Shown here: piece after piece, positions 31,253 through 41,370 of the stretch | How the letters are laid out: each line of letters opens with the position of its first letter | Numbering within the stretch: position 1 is the first letter of the stretch | Assembly: GCF_030651835.1 (NCBI RefSeq) | Contig: NZ_JAUSBX010000144.1 | Coordinates: 1 to 64,000, forward strand | From: Methylicorpusculum sp. | Lineage (GTDB): Bacteria; Pseudomonadota; Gammaproteobacteria; Methylococcales; Methylomonadaceae | DNA: 64,000 nt | Direction of reading: 5' to 3' | Notes under the pieces: generated by a model | Seen by the model: the letters and a program-made list of their open reading frames with translations, nothing else | The model's database searches: none | Told to the model about the DNA's origin: nothing | Translations under genes and position numbers: made by a program

Positions 31253-32074
31253 TTGAAGCGACTTATGATCTTCGTTCTATTCAATTTACTGGTCGGGTGC
31301 GCCGCGCAATCCGATAAAACCGCTTCCGATGCAACACAAGGTCAGGAGGAGGCAAAATCTTTCGATTTGGAAGCTAGAGAGTGGCAACTTAAACAATTTT
31401 TCAATGCTAACGGTCTGGTCGTCCCTGTGCAGGAAGGTACTGCAATCGAAATGGTTTTTGCAAACGGTAAGCTTAGCGGGAGCGGCGGCTGCAATCGCTA
31501 CTTTGGCAGCTATAAACTTGACGATGAGACCGGATTATCAGTAGTTAACCCGTTGGGCGCAACAATGATGGCCTGTTCCCAAACAATTAACGAACAGGAA
31601 CGCCGCTATTTCGATTTTTTAGCAAAAGTCGATCGTTACCAGTTAGGTGAAAACAGTCAATCGTTGGTACTGTTGAATAAAGAAGGAAAAGCCTTGCTTG
31701 TGTTTGACGCGCTTGTACCGTCCGCTCTTGAACATACACCATGGCAGGCCACGGGAATTAATAACGGTCGGGGGGGTATCGTGTCGGATAAAAACACCCA
31801 CCTGGCGAAGGCAACATTTGCTGACGGCCTTGTTCAAGGCAAAGCCGGGTGCAACAGGTTTTCAGCTGCTTATACGGCCGAATCTGGAAATTTGAGTATT
31901 GCTGCGGTAAAAACCACGCGAATGGCTTGCGCAGAGGAAGGGATCATGGCGCTAGAAGCGAATTATCTGAAGGCATTGGCTCAAGCTGTGCAATATGAAA
32001 TCAAGGGCGATCAACTGAGATTGCTCGATAAAGAGGGGTCCTTGCTAATCAGTTTTATCAGACAGACCCAATAG
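31253..32074 (+). CDS. META-domain lipoprotein
   Basis: TTG 31253 is the preferred start because a GGGAGAG ribosome site lies eight bases ahead and it gives a clean signal MKRLMIFVLFNLLVGC with a lipobox (LVGC). An ATG at 31238 and another at 31265 are alternatives. The mature protein has two META/HslJ-type domains, each with GGCNR or AGCNRF plus a T(M/R)MAC motif (near 70-100 and 190-215). HslJ-like proteins are linked to heat-shock and envelope stress. It stands alone after ispF. Confidence 0.82.
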   Translation: MKRLMIFVLFNLLVGCAAQSDKTASDATQGQEEAKSFDLEAREWQLKQFFNANGLVVPVQEGTAIEMVFANGKLSGSGGCNRYFGSYKLDDETGLSVVNPLGATMMACSQTINEQERRYFDFLAKVDRYQLGENSQSLVLLNKEGKALLVFDALVPSALEHTPWQATGINNGRGGIVSDKNTHLAKATFADGLVQGKAGCNRFSAAYTAESGNLSIAAVKTTRMACAEEGIMALEANYLKALAQAVQYEIKGDQLRLLDKEGSLLISFIRQTQ

Positions 32075-32126
32075 AACCTTACTTCCCCTCCCAATGCCGT
32101 TAAGTTAAGCGTATTGTGGAGGAGTG

Positions 32127-32169
32127 GGCCATGCCCGCGATTGAACCACCTTAGGTCACGGGCATGGCC
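32127..32169 (+). terminator. Long-loop hairpin after the META gene
   Basis: GGCCATGCCCG (32127-32137) and CGGGCATGGCC (32159-32169) are perfect 11-base inverted repeats about 50 bases after the META gene and just before the relic on the other strand. There is no good T-run, so termination is uncertain. Confidence 0.45.
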
Positions 32170-32189
32170 GCACTTTTAGTACCGCCTGA

Positions 32190-32800
32190 TTATTCGTAAA
32201 TAACAAACCCGCCACCCGGAACTGTTAATTGAATCGCTCTGCCATTTCGCGCTTCAATCTCGCATGTTGTGCCGATCTGTGTCGATTCGGTTGAATAGAT
32301 ACAGGTTAGAACGGATGACTCTTCCTGGTGCAGTTTATAGTCAATGGTCACCCAGGCCGTTCTGGCGTTATCCGCATCGGTGTTGATAGCCAATACTATT
32401 TCTTGTTTGTTGAAGATGCGTGACCAGGGAACAATTGACAACTTAGGCCCACCGCCGATAATTTGAGGATAGCCAAAAGTACCAGCCTTCCACTGGCCGA
32501 TATTGGCCGAAGATATTGACGTCAGCCGGCCAAGATAGTTGGCGCCAGACAAAATCCTGGCGTGTGCCGAAATGAGGGTCGACATCAAGGAAATTCTGTA
32601 TCGCGTAGCCGTGATAAGAACCGTCATTTGTTTTGAGGTGCTTGTTAACGACTTGCTTGAATACCGGGCGGATCCAGATCGCAACGACTCCGAGACGTTG
32701 TGAATAACCGAGTTTGCTTTCCAGACCTTTTAGCGTTCCACCTTGCCATTTAGTACCTTCATTTTTCCAGTTATCCGGGTCGGCTTGATAGGCATGTCGA
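32190..32800 (-). pseudogene. Internally deleted alpha-amylase family gene relic
   Basis: Read leftward from about 32800, one frame gives an N-terminal amylase piece (WKNEGTKWQGGTLKGLESKL, GVVAIWIRPVFKQ, YHGYAIQNFLDVDPHFGTRQ). At about 32550-32560 this jumps in another frame to a C-terminal amylase piece (GQWKAGTFGYPQIIGG, IVPWSRIFNKQEIVLAINTD, ending PGGGFVIYE at 32190). The whole catalytic middle, several hundred codons with the Asp/Glu active site, is missing. The gene is dead. Confidence 0.75.
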
Positions 32801-32921
32801 ACTAAATAAATAAAAGGCTACCTGTCTACTTTGGCAAGCAGCCCATAGGTTGACAACGCTCACTATTATCAGATTTACGAGTGTTTTACCCGTTTTTGTA
32901 AAACAAATCCTGAGTCACTCG

Positions 32922-34325
32922 TCAATTGATCAGCAGATGGGCATAAATACTGATGAAATAGCCAAGTGCAATGGCCGGAGTCCATTTTAAATGGCTGAAA
33001 AATGTATAGTAGCCTCTTGCCTGTCCCATCAATGCTACGCCTGCTGCGGAACCTATCGATAAAAGGCTGCCTCCGACACCGGCTGTTAACGTGACTAAAA
33101 GCCACTGGATTTCCGGCATCTCCGGATTCATGGTTAATACTGCAAACATGATGGGGATGTTATCTACAATTGCGGACAATATTCCGACCAGAATATTGGC
33201 TGAGGTGGCGCCCATTTCTCCATACATTAATTCAGAGGTGAGGCTTAAATAACCGATGAAACCCAATCCTCCCACTGACATGATGACACCGTAAAAGAAA
33301 AACAGTGTATCCCATTCGGATTTGGCGATATGACTGAATACGTCGAAGGCGCTACCGCTGACCTCGGAACCGGGGATCATGTCGAAAGAAGATTGCTCGC
33401 GCCTAAAAGCGGTCCTCAGATAATATCCAAACATTTTCAGATACCCGAGCCCCATCAACATGCCAAAAGCAGGCGGCAAGTGGAGAAATTGATGGAAAAT
33501 AATTGAGGTGGCAATTGTAGATAAAAATAAAATAATAATTACGATCCCACCATGTTTGATACTCAAATTTTCTTCGTCAGGGAGTTCAGGCCGACCGTTT
33601 GGAATATATCTGTGCATTATGGCTGCAGGGATTGCAAAATTAATGAGCGATGGAATGAACAGTTTAAAAAAGGTCCAAAAGTCTAAAATATCTTTTTGCC
33701 AAACCATTAATGTCGTGATGTCGCCAAAAGGACTAAATGCTCCTCCTGCATTTGCGGCTACAACAATATTGACACAGGCAATGCCTATGAATTCGGGCTT
33801 TGAGGAACCAACAGTCAAAACGACTGTGCACATAATTAATGCGGTGGTCAAATTATCGGCGATGGGAGAGATGAAAAACGCTAACAATCCCGTGATCCAA
33901 AAAAGCTGCTTGTAGCTAAATCCCCGGGAGACCAATCGATAATGCAGGGCATCGAACACGCCCCGTTCAATCATCGCGCTGATGTAAGTCATTGCAACCA
34001 GAAGAAAAAAGAACAGTTCTGAGTATTCGAGAAAATTATGTCTTAGTGCATTCGATACCTGATCAGTTAAGCCTTGAGATTGATATACGAAAGCAATTAA
34101 CGCCCAAATTAAACCGGCAGCAATCAAAACCGGCTTGGATTTCTGTAAATGAAGCTTTTCCTCGAAAATGACCAGTGTGTAAGCTAGAAAAAAAATAAAT
34201 AGTGCTATGTAACCACCCGTTTCTGAGGTTAGATTCAAGCGATTGATATCAAGTTCAGAACTCCACGCTGGCAGCGGTAAAAACAAAAACAGGTTAAACA
34301 GCATTGAGTTAAATACGATTTTCAT
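32922..34325 (-). CDS. nhaD: NhaD-type sodium/proton antiporter
   Basis: Started at ATG 34325 the product is about 467 residues; a start 19 codons earlier is possible. It has an N-terminal signal-like helix and about a dozen membrane helices, with SPIADNLTTALIM, NAGGAFSPFGDITTLMVWQ and DNIPIMFAVLTM, which are NhaD hallmarks (Asp and Thr/Ser in discontinuous helices). It exports sodium in exchange for protons across the inner membrane. It is monocistronic and divergent from a two-component system. Confidence 0.9.
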   Translation of the reverse strand: MKIVFNSMLFNLFLFLPLPAWSSELDINRLNLTSETGGYIALFIFFLAYTLVIFEEKLHLQKSKPVLIAAGLIWALIAFVYQSQGLTDQVSNALRHNFLEYSELFFFLLVAMTYISAMIERGVFDALHYRLVSRGFSYKQLFWITGLLAFFISPIADNLTTALIMCTVVLTVGSSKPEFIGIACVNIVVAANAGGAFSPFGDITTLMVWQKDILDFWTFFKLFIPSLINFAIPAAIMHRYIPNGRPELPDEENLSIKHGGIVIIILFLSTIATSIIFHQFLHLPPAFGMLMGLGYLKMFGYYLRTAFRREQSSFDMIPGSEVSGSAFDVFSHIAKSEWDTLFFFYGVIMSVGGLGFIGYLSLTSELMYGEMGATSANILVGILSAIVDNIPIMFAVLTMNPEMPEIQWLLVTLTAGVGGSLLSIGSAAGVALMGQARGYYTFFSHLKWTPAIALGYFISIYAHLLIN

Positions 34326-34713
34326 AGACAAATATTTCCTATATGAAAATGGATAAAGCGTCATCCATTCAAAGATATGCAAAACTGAAGGCCCTATAGA
34401 TCTATCAGTTACTGTTTCGGAACCTTTAAAAAATTATCTGCTCATATTCGTGCACAGAGTACCATCTTAGTAATATCCCGTTTAAATTAACCCTGTTTGT
34501 CTACTCACACCTTCGGTTTTGATGGCGCGATACAGAAATGACCAATAGATCAAGTGATAAACAGGATCTTGTTTTACAGGCTATAAGATGAATCAAAACG
34601 ATTCATTTCAGGAAAATGGTTTGAGCAACGATGATGTGGCTTAAAATTAAGTGTTTAAGCATAACTTTTTAAACTTTCTATTACCTTTCAAGTATTTTTG
34701 GTCCCTTGTCGAT
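34326..34713. other. Divergent regulatory gap between nhaD and the response regulator
   Basis: These 388 AT-rich bases separate two divergent start codons and should hold both promoters. I see no gene, no strong terminator and no riboswitch pattern that I can vouch for. Confidence 0.5.
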
Positions 34714-35388
34714 ATGAAAATTTTATTAGTGGAAGATGATAATGTGTTGTCCGATGGTCTGACGCATACGCTGTCCAAAAGCGGTTATTCAGTGACTTGT
34801 GCAACGAGCGGAAGCTATGCAGAACATGCGTTGGCGGCACAGGACTTTGACTTGATTGTCCTGGATTTGGGTTTGCCTGATATGGATGGTTTAAAGCTTC
34901 TGAAGCGCCTGAGAAGCCGGAAGATAGGTTTGCCCATAATTATATTAACGGCAAGGGACGGTATCAATGACCGTATTGAGGGAATCGCTCAGGGTGCGGA
35001 TGATTATTTAACCAAGCCGTTTGAATTAAGAGAACTTGAAGTGCGTATCAATGCATTGATCAGACGTTGTTACGGTGGTTTTAGTAATGTTATTCAAGTT
35101 GGCCGCTTGTCATTGGATACACAAGATCATCAGATATCGGCTGATGGGCAATTATTGTTGCTTTCGGCCAGAGAATTCGGGGTTTTGGAAATGCTCTTGA
35201 TGCAAGCGGGAAAAGTGGTTTGCAAAGAGCGAATTTCTCAACGCCTGTCCTATGATGGCGAGGGGCTTGCCGACAATGCCATAGAAGTTTATGTACACCG
35301 TCTCCGTAAACGAATTGAACCCTATGGCGCAGTGATAAGAACGCTTCGGGGCTTGGGTTATTTGCTTGAAACTTCAGAAAATGAATAA
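34714..35388 (+). CDS. OmpR/PhoB-family response regulator
   Basis: The ATG at 34714 starts a 224-residue protein with receiver domain (acidic D8/D9, phosphoacceptor D51 in IVLDLGLPDMDG, Lys near 102 in YLTKPF) and a winged-helix DNA-binding domain (about 128-222) ending in RKRIEPYGAVIRTLRGLGYLL. It resembles the QseB/TctD/PmrA group. The kinase gene overlaps its end by eight bases, so the two form one system. The signal and targets are unknown. Confidence 0.9.
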   Translation: MKILLVEDDNVLSDGLTHTLSKSGYSVTCATSGSYAEHALAAQDFDLIVLDLGLPDMDGLKLLKRLRSRKIGLPIIILTARDGINDRIEGIAQGADDYLTKPFELRELEVRINALIRRCYGGFSNVIQVGRLSLDTQDHQISADGQLLLLSAREFGVLEMLLMQAGKVVCKERISQRLSYDGEGLADNAIEVYVHRLRKRIEPYGAVIRTLRGLGYLLETSENE

Positions 35389-36772
35389 AAAAAGGAGTCT
35401 GCGGACCGAGATTATTCTTCGCTTGTCGGTGCCGGTCATTTTTTTCATTGCGGTTGAAACGGTGTTGTCGTACTTCACTACACTGCATTATGTTGATGAG
35501 GCCTATGACCGATGGTTGCTGGATTCTGCACGGTCTTTAATGCAAGAAATCAAACTGAAGGAAGGGCTGGCTGTTGTTGATTTACCCCCTGAAGCGTTGG
35601 CGATTTTTAAATGGGATGATCTGGATAAAACTTATTTCAACATCATCTCCGAGGAAAGAGGCTTATTGGCTGGCGATGCATTTGTGCCCGAGACATTGGA
35701 GTCTTCGCAAGAAACGGAAAAACCTATCTATTTCAATGCGTTTGTCAAGAATGAGTCGGTCAGGATCGTGTCTATCAAGGTTCCTCTTGCTGATGAGGCG
35801 ACAGAGACGATTCATATTCATGTCGCCGAAACCCAGAAAAAGCGAAGAGTGATGATGCTCGATATCCTCATGGCGGATTTAATACCCCAGCTTTTACTGG
35901 TGATAATGGCTGGATTTTATTTGTTACATGGTGTTAAACGAGGTTTGCAGCCTTTGCATGAACTGGCTGACGAAATAGCTCAGCGTTCTCCGCAAGATTT
36001 AAGCCCGATTCCGGAATCCCACGTTTTTCAGGAAGTGCATACACTGACGGATACGATTAATAACCTGTTTAATCGATTGGCCTTAGCTATTGCCGGTCAG
36101 CAAAGATTCATATCCAATGCGGCGCATCAACTGCGTACACCGCTAGCCGGACTTAAATTACAGGCAGAACGGGCGCTTCGAGAAAAGGAACTGGCAGAGA
36201 TGAAGCCGGCGTTGGAGCAGATTCAGGTCAGCGCTGACAGAATGTCTCATTTAATCACTCAACTTTTGGTATTGGCTAAGTCAGGTCCTTTAGAAGCTGG
36301 GTATCAGCTCAAGCCCTTGGCACTTTGTAAATTGGTCAGGACTCTTGCGATTGATTATGCACCTTTAGCAATACAACACAACATTGAGTTGGTATTTGAA
36401 GGCCCTGATAAGGAAATCATGATTCAGGGTGATGAGATTCTATTGCGGGAATTATTGGGTAATTTAATAGACAACGCGATTAAATACGGGCATAAGAACG
36501 GCGTTATTGTTATCAGTGTACTTAACAAGCCTTACCCTTCCTTGATTGTCGAAGATGATGGGCCTGGTATTCCTACTGCAGAGCAGGAAAAGATTTTTGA
36601 GCGATTCTACCGTATTCCCGGTAGCCTGGGAGACGGCTGTGGCTTAGGGCTTGCGATAGTCAAAGAAATTGCAATGCTTCATCAGGCTCAACTTAATCTG
36701 GGACGCTCGGATCAATTAGGAGGAGGGCGGTTTGAGGTCATATTTAACGAAAAACCAGAAAATAAGCGCTAA
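35381..36772 (+). CDS. Sensor histidine kinase (QseC/TctE-like)
   Basis: ATG 35381, inside the regulator's last codons, gives 463 residues. The layout is membrane helix (about 14-32), periplasmic domain (35-160), second helix (165-184), then HAMP. His249 lies in the HisKA motif NAAHQLRTPLAG; the N box (LLGNLIDNAIKYG) and G boxes (VEDDGPGIP, GCGLGLAIV) follow. This is the TctE/QseC subclass, which phosphorylates the partner regulator encoded upstream. Periplasmic sensing is implied by the domain between helices. Confidence 0.9.
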   Translation: MNKKRSLRTEIILRLSVPVIFFIAVETVLSYFTTLHYVDEAYDRWLLDSARSLMQEIKLKEGLAVVDLPPEALAIFKWDDLDKTYFNIISEERGLLAGDAFVPETLESSQETEKPIYFNAFVKNESVRIVSIKVPLADEATETIHIHVAETQKKRRVMMLDILMADLIPQLLLVIMAGFYLLHGVKRGLQPLHELADEIAQRSPQDLSPIPESHVFQEVHTLTDTINNLFNRLALAIAGQQRFISNAAHQLRTPLAGLKLQAERALREKELAEMKPALEQIQVSADRMSHLITQLLVLAKSGPLEAGYQLKPLALCKLVRTLAIDYAPLAIQHNIELVFEGPDKEIMIQGDEILLRELLGNLIDNAIKYGHKNGVIVISVLNKPYPSLIVEDDGPGIPTAEQEKIFERFYRIPGSLGDGCGLGLAIVKEIAMLHQAQLNLGRSDQLGGGRFEVIFNEKPENKR

Positions 36773-37158
36773 AAGTAAGGGTTAATGACTTTTTTAGTGC
36801 GAATTTTCGGTTAAATTCTTAAATATCATATTTAAAAGGTCAACTTCCCTTGGTTTTTGGTTAAAAAAGAATGATTATGACATGAATTTTATCCATGTTA
36901 ATCTGTTTAACCAATTAATAAGGCATGATTGTCTGTGAATCTGGCGTAATCAGTCACTAAACAATGCAGTGCTTTGCGAGGCAGAAGTTTAGTGGTTTTC
37001 AGGTGCTAATAGCTTCTGCCGTAAAGTCAGGTTTTTAGTGTAAACTTTTCAAAATCCGCCAGCTTTGACCATTGGGGGTATTGGAAAAGGTATTGTGGAA
37101 AGTGCGAGGGTTCTTTAGGTTAATTTTAAACAAGATCTAAATCATTTGGGGAATATTC
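36773..37158. other. Intergenic region with a long-loop hairpin
   Basis: No gene is seen in these 386 bases. GGCAGAAG (starting near 36980) and CTTCTGCC (near 37013-37020) could pair over a loop of about 25 bases, and the region before ATG 37159 has a GGGGAA ribosome site. Nothing else stands out. Confidence 0.4.
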
Positions 37159-37665
37159 ATGTTCGCTTTCGACTTATCAAAAGCAACGTCCAGGTCAGTG
37201 GTAGGTCAATCCGGCATTGAGATTGCCAAGCCTGTGAGTGAGGTCTATGATTTTGTTGTTGAACGCTTTTTTGAAAACTATACCCGGTGGGCGCTTGAAG
37301 TTGTTGAGTTTAAACCTATTAACGACAACAAAATGGATGTTGGTGCATTAGCACGTCAGACTCGAATCGATCAGGGCCAGAAAATTGAATCGACGTTTGA
37401 GGTTGTAACCATGGAAAAAGATAAGTTGCTGGTTCTAAATGGTCTTTCTTCCCCTTTTAGAAACAGCTATATCTTTGATAGTATCGAATCCGATACTCCT
37501 CAAACAAGGCTGACTTTTTCTTTTGAATTATTGGAAATTGAACTCTTTATGCGGCCTTTTGAAAAATTGATTCGTATCGCAATTGAAGAGGGTGCTCAAC
37601 ATACTGTAAACAATATTAAAAACTTATTGGCACCTGATGCAGAGTCAGAAACCAACCTGGGCTGA
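37159..37665 (+). CDS. SRPBCC-fold protein
   Basis: The 168-residue product fits the START/polyketide-cyclase (SRPBCC) family: a starting strand with IEIAKPVSEVYDFV, helices, and a long C-terminal helix (about 135-158). Such folds bind hydrophobic ligands or act in lipid and aromatic metabolism. No catalytic residues can be assigned. Its nearest downstream neighbour is a LOV protein, with 160 bases between, so cotranscription is unclear. A short CCTGGG/CCCAGG hairpin follows the stop. Confidence 0.7.
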   Translation: MFAFDLSKATSRSVVGQSGIEIAKPVSEVYDFVVERFFENYTRWALEVVEFKPINDNKMDVGALARQTRIDQGQKIESTFEVVTMEKDKLLVLNGLSSPFRNSYIFDSIESDTPQTRLTFSFELLEIELFMRPFEKLIRIAIEEGAQHTVNNIKNLLAPDAESETNLG

Positions 37666-37824
37666 CTTCCCAGGCGGTTAGTCATTAGTTTTATGATGGC
37701 TTATGAGGCGCGTGCTGATTGGGCTGAAAAAACAAACCGCATTATTTTAGTGTGGTTTATCGTAAATAAAATTCATAACGCTGAGGAGCTTGGCTCTGAT
37801 CGTGTCAATCAATGGAGTTAATAT

Positions 37825-38280
37825 ATGCCTTTTATCACTGAAAAAGATCCCGGGCTCATTCCTCAGATACTCTCCGAAATATTGGATGAATGTGTTAACG
37901 GCGTCACTCTGGCTGATCCGGATTTACCGGATATGCCGATAGTCTATGCGAACAAAGCGTTCGAGACGATGACAGGATATTCTCAGGAAGACATCATAGG
38001 ACATAATTGCCGATTTCTGCAGGGACCGGATCGCGATCAAGACGCGCGCTACCAAATCTTTCAGGCCATCCGGAATAATCAGGGAGTCGTGGTTACGCTA
38101 CGAAATTATAAGAAGAACGGGGAGCTGTTTTTCAATAGACTCAAAATCATCCCTCTGTTTGATAGAAACGGTCATATCATCTACTACCTGGGGGTTCAAT
38201 ACGATGTAACCGAGCAGGTTAAGGCAGATGAAAGAATTAAGGAATTAAGCGCTGAAATTTCTAGCGTTGCAGGTGAGTAG
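37825..38280 (+). CDS. Short LOV-domain photoreceptor-like protein
   Basis: The 151-residue protein is one PAS/LOV domain with short flanking helices. The LOV hallmark GHNCRFLQ at 59-66 has the flavin-adduct Cys62. NYKKNGELFFNRL and GVQYDVTEQ further support flavin binding. Blue light would form a flavin-cysteine adduct and alter the protein's C-terminal helix (DERIKELSAEI). There is no attached effector domain, so it may act through dimerisation or a partner. A -10-like TATGAG region was not assigned. Function in this organism is unknown. Confidence 0.88.
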   Translation: MPFITEKDPGLIPQILSEILDECVNGVTLADPDLPDMPIVYANKAFETMTGYSQEDIIGHNCRFLQGPDRDQDARYQIFQAIRNNQGVVVTLRNYKKNGELFFNRLKIIPLFDRNGHIIYYLGVQYDVTEQVKADERIKELSAEISSVAGE

Positions 38281-38405
38281 TTTAGCCTGTGACTGATAAA
38301 AAAAGGTATCTGAATACCTGTTGCACCACCCCAATAAAATTAGCCATATCAAGATAGCTCAACATTCCCGGTTTTTTGGACCGGGAATATCTATGAACTT
38401 GAATT

Positions 38406-39797
38406 TTAAGCATTCAACGCTTTAAGTACCGCCTGCAATGTTTCATTAGCATCACCAAATAACATCCGGGTGTTTTCCATCACAAACAAGGGATTGCCGA
38501 CCCCGGCATAACCAGAAGCCATGCTGCGTTTCATTGCTATCGTGGTATGACTCTTCCACACTTCCAAGACCGGCATGCCGGCAATTGGACTGTTCGGATC
38601 GGTTAACGCAGAGGGATTGACGATGTCATTGGCGCCTATCACGATACTGACATCCACATGCCCGAAATCTTCATTCACTTCTTCCATTTCAAAAACGATG
38701 TCATAGGGCACTTTTGCTTCGGCGAGCAATACGTTCATGTGGCCCGGCATACGCCCGGCTACCGGATGAATGCCGAAGCGCACGGTTTTACCCTGGTTAC
38801 GAAGGAATTTGGTGATTTCAAAAACAGTATGCTGAGCTTGAGCCACCGCCATGCCGTAGCCTGGAACGATCATTATATTTTTGGCGGCCAGTAATAATTG
38901 TGCGGTTTCATCTGTGCTGACAGGCGTCACTTCGCCTTCTATGGCAGCCGACTCGCCTCCCGAACTGGTGCCGAAACCACCGGCGATGACACTGATGAAA
39001 TTACGATTCATGGCCCGGCACATGATGTAACTCAAAATAGCGCCGCTGCTGCCGACCAATGCGCCCGTCACGATCAATAAATCGTTACTGAGCATAAAAC
39101 CGGTTGCCGCAGCCGCCCAGCCGGAATAACTATTCAGCATTGAAACCACGACCGGCATGTCTGCTCCGCCTATGGCCATGACCATATGAACACCAAAAGC
39201 CAGGGCTATCAATGTCATGAGTAATAAAGGAAAAGTTCCGCCGCCACTTTCAGCTTGGGAAAGAAACGCATTGCCCAGCAAAATGACAAAAACGAGTAAG
39301 CTTAAATTTAACCAGTGCCGTCCAGGCATTAAATAAGGTTTGCCGTCAATGCGGCCGCTCAGTTTGCCAAACGCGATCACTGAGCCTGAAAAGGTGATGG
39401 CGCCTATTAATATACCGATATAAATTTCAACTTCATGAATGGATTTTTCTATCCCTTCCAATGGCGATGAGCTATCCATGAAGTTGGCATAGCCGACAAG
39501 CACTGCAGCAAGTCCCACCAAGCTATGCATGATGGCAACCAATTCCGGCATTTGCGTCATTTCAACTTTCGCCGCTGCTTTTGCGCCTATGAATCCGCCG
39601 ATGAGTAGTGCGGTTATCAATATGGCATAAGCGGTCACGGAGGAACTGAAAATGGTGGCTAAAATGGCGATGACCATGCCTGCCATGCCGAAATAGTTGC
39701 CTCTGCGAGCTGTTTCCTGATTGCTTAGCCCGCTCAGGCTGAGTATGAATAAAATCGCGGCACCAAGATAGGCCATAGAAACTAAACTTTGTGACAT
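38406..39797 (-). CDS. pntB: NAD(P) transhydrogenase subunit beta
   Basis: The 463-residue subunit has about eight to nine membrane helices followed by the NADP-binding domain III (from about 285), with [41 protein letters not shown] and [12 protein letters not shown]. It couples proton flow to hydride transfer from NADH to NADP, providing NADPH. pntA lies 10 bases upstream on the same strand. A near-terminal hairpin (ATTCCCGG/CCGGGAAT, around 38366-38388) lies after the stop. Confidence 0.95.
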   Translation of the reverse strand: MSQSLVSMAYLGAAILFILSLSGLSNQETARRGNYFGMAGMVIAILATIFSSSVTAYAILITALLIGGFIGAKAAAKVEMTQMPELVAIMHSLVGLAAVLVGYANFMDSSSPLEGIEKSIHEVEIYIGILIGAITFSGSVIAFGKLSGRIDGKPYLMPGRHWLNLSLLVFVILLGNAFLSQAESGGGTFPLLLMTLIALAFGVHMVMAIGGADMPVVVSMLNSYSGWAAAATGFMLSNDLLIVTGALVGSSGAILSYIMCRAMNRNFISVIAGGFGTSSGGESAAIEGEVTPVSTDETAQLLLAAKNIMIVPGYGMAVAQAQHTVFEITKFLRNQGKTVRFGIHPVAGRMPGHMNVLLAEAKVPYDIVFEMEEVNEDFGHVDVSIVIGANDIVNPSALTDPNSPIAGMPVLEVWKSHTTIAMKRSMASGYAGVGNPLFVMENTRMLFGDANETLQAVLKALNA

Positions 39798-39807
39798 GCT
39801 GTTCTCC

Positions 39808-41370
39808 CTATTTTCTGAACATTTCTAACATGCGGCGGGTCACTAAAAAGCCCCCGGCTATGTTAATTGAGGCCACAAGCACGGCTAATCCGGCCAGCAG
39901 TGTGATTAAGAACCCCGGCGCCGACACTTGAATCAACGCGCCCAGAACGATGATGCCGCTAATGGCGTTGGTGACGCTCATCAGGGGTGTATGAAGGGAG
40001 GGCGAGACGTTCCAAATGACTTGGTAGCCGATAAAACAGGACAGCACAAATACGGTGAAATGCGACATGAAGGATGCCGGGGCTACCGAGCCTAGTTGGA
40101 ATAAAAGCAGGGCGCCCAGTATCATCGGCGCATAGTGTTTGACAGGCGCAGGGATAAGACTGGTTTTTGGTTGTTCGACTTTGACCGGAACCGAGGCCCC
40201 GGGTTTTGCGGCTGGTGCTACAGTCAGTGTCGGAGGAGGCGGCGGCCACGTTATTTTACCGGCATTGATGACGGTAGCGCCGCGGATGACTTCATCTTCC
40301 ATATTGACGTTCAGTAAGCCGTTTTTCTCCGGACACAAATCAGTCAATAAATGACGGATATTGGTGGCATACAACTGGCTGGCTTGGTTGGCCAGACGGC
40401 TGGGTAAGTTGCTGTAGCCGACAACGGTCACGCCGTGTTTGGAAATCACCTGGTCTTTGATGCTGACTTCGCAGTTTCCGCCTTGTTCAGTGGCCAAATC
40501 GACTATAACGCTGCCTGGTTTCATAGACGCTACCATGGCTTCAGTGATCAGAATCGGTGCGGGTTTTCCAGGAATTAACGCGGTCGTGATAATGATGTCG
40601 ACTTCTTTGGCCTGCAGGGCAAACAAGGCCATTTCCGCTTCAATGAATTCTTTGGACATAGTCTTGGCGTATCCGCCGGAGCCGGATCCATCTTCTTTGA
40701 AGTCCAGCATCAGAAATTCAGCGTCCATGCTTTCAATTTGTTCTTTGACTTCAGGACGGGTATCGAATGCTCTGACAATGGCGCCTAATGATTTTGCGGC
40801 GCCTATGGCCGCAAGCCCTGCTACTCCTGCACCAATCACCAGTACTTTGGCGGGTGGAATTTTACCGGCTGCAGTAATCTGACCGGTAAAGAAGCGACCG
40901 AAATGCTGGGCTGCTTCAACAACCGCGCGATAACCGGCAATGTTGGCCATGGAGCTTAAGGCATCCATTTTTTGAGCCCGGGAAATGCGGGGAATGCTAT
41001 CCATCGCGAAAACGGTCGCATTCTTTTTGGCCAGCTTTTGCAGCAGCGCCTCGTTTTGGGCGGGCCAGATGAAACTGATTAAATGCCCGCCTTTTTTAAG
41101 CAGGTCGGTCTCGTCTTTATTAATTTCGGGGTGCAGTTCAGGAGCCCTGATTTTTACGATAATATCGGAGTTTTTCCAGAGGGTGCGGGTGTTATTGATT
41201 ATTTCTACGCCTACTTTTTTGTAGGCCTCATCCGGAATATCTGCAGCGGATCCTGCGCCACTTTCGATAGCGACTGAAAACCCGAGCTTGATCAGTAGTT
41301 CTGCGACTTCGGGTGTTGTCGCAACGCGTTTTTCACCTACGTGTACTTCTTTGGGGACACCAATTTTCAT
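39808..41370 (-). CDS. pntA: NAD(P) transhydrogenase subunit alpha
   Basis: The 520-residue subunit has the NAD(H)-binding domain I (about 1-380: [16 protein letters not shown], the [20 protein letters not shown] Rossmann loop, [10 protein letters not shown]), a Pro/Ala linker (about 385-410) and four C-terminal membrane helices. It partners PntB. The two genes form an operon. Length matches the fused alpha type of E. coli (510) rather than the split alpha1/alpha2 form. Confidence 0.95.
   Translation of the reverse strand: MKIGVPKEVHVGEKRVATTPEVAELLIKLGFSVAIESGAGSAADIPDEAYKKVGVEIINNTRTLWKNSDIIVKIRAPELHPEINKDETDLLKKGGHLISFIWPAQNEALLQKLAKKNATVFAMDSIPRISRAQKMDALSSMANIAGYRAVVEAAQHFGRFFTGQITAAGKIPPAKVLVIGAGVAGLAAIGAAKSLGAIVRAFDTRPEVKEQIESMDAEFLMLDFKEDGSGSGGYAKTMSKEFIEAEMALFALQAKEVDIIITTALIPGKPAPILITEAMVASMKPGSVIVDLATEQGGNCEVSIKDQVISKHGVTVVGYSNLPSRLANQASQLYATNIRHLLTDLCPEKNGLLNVNMEDEVIRGATVINAGKITWPPPPPTLTVAPAAKPGASVPVKVEQPKTSLIPAPVKHYAPMILGALLLFQLGSVAPASFMSHFTVFVLSCFIGYQVIWNVSPSLHTPLMSVTNAISGIIVLGALIQVSAPGFLITLLAGLAVLVASINIAGGFLVTRRMLEMFRK

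Noticed and set aside
34383-34640. Sodium riboswitch ahead of nhaD
   Set aside because: Considered because NhaD genes can be sodium controlled, but no conserved riboswitch core could be recognised.
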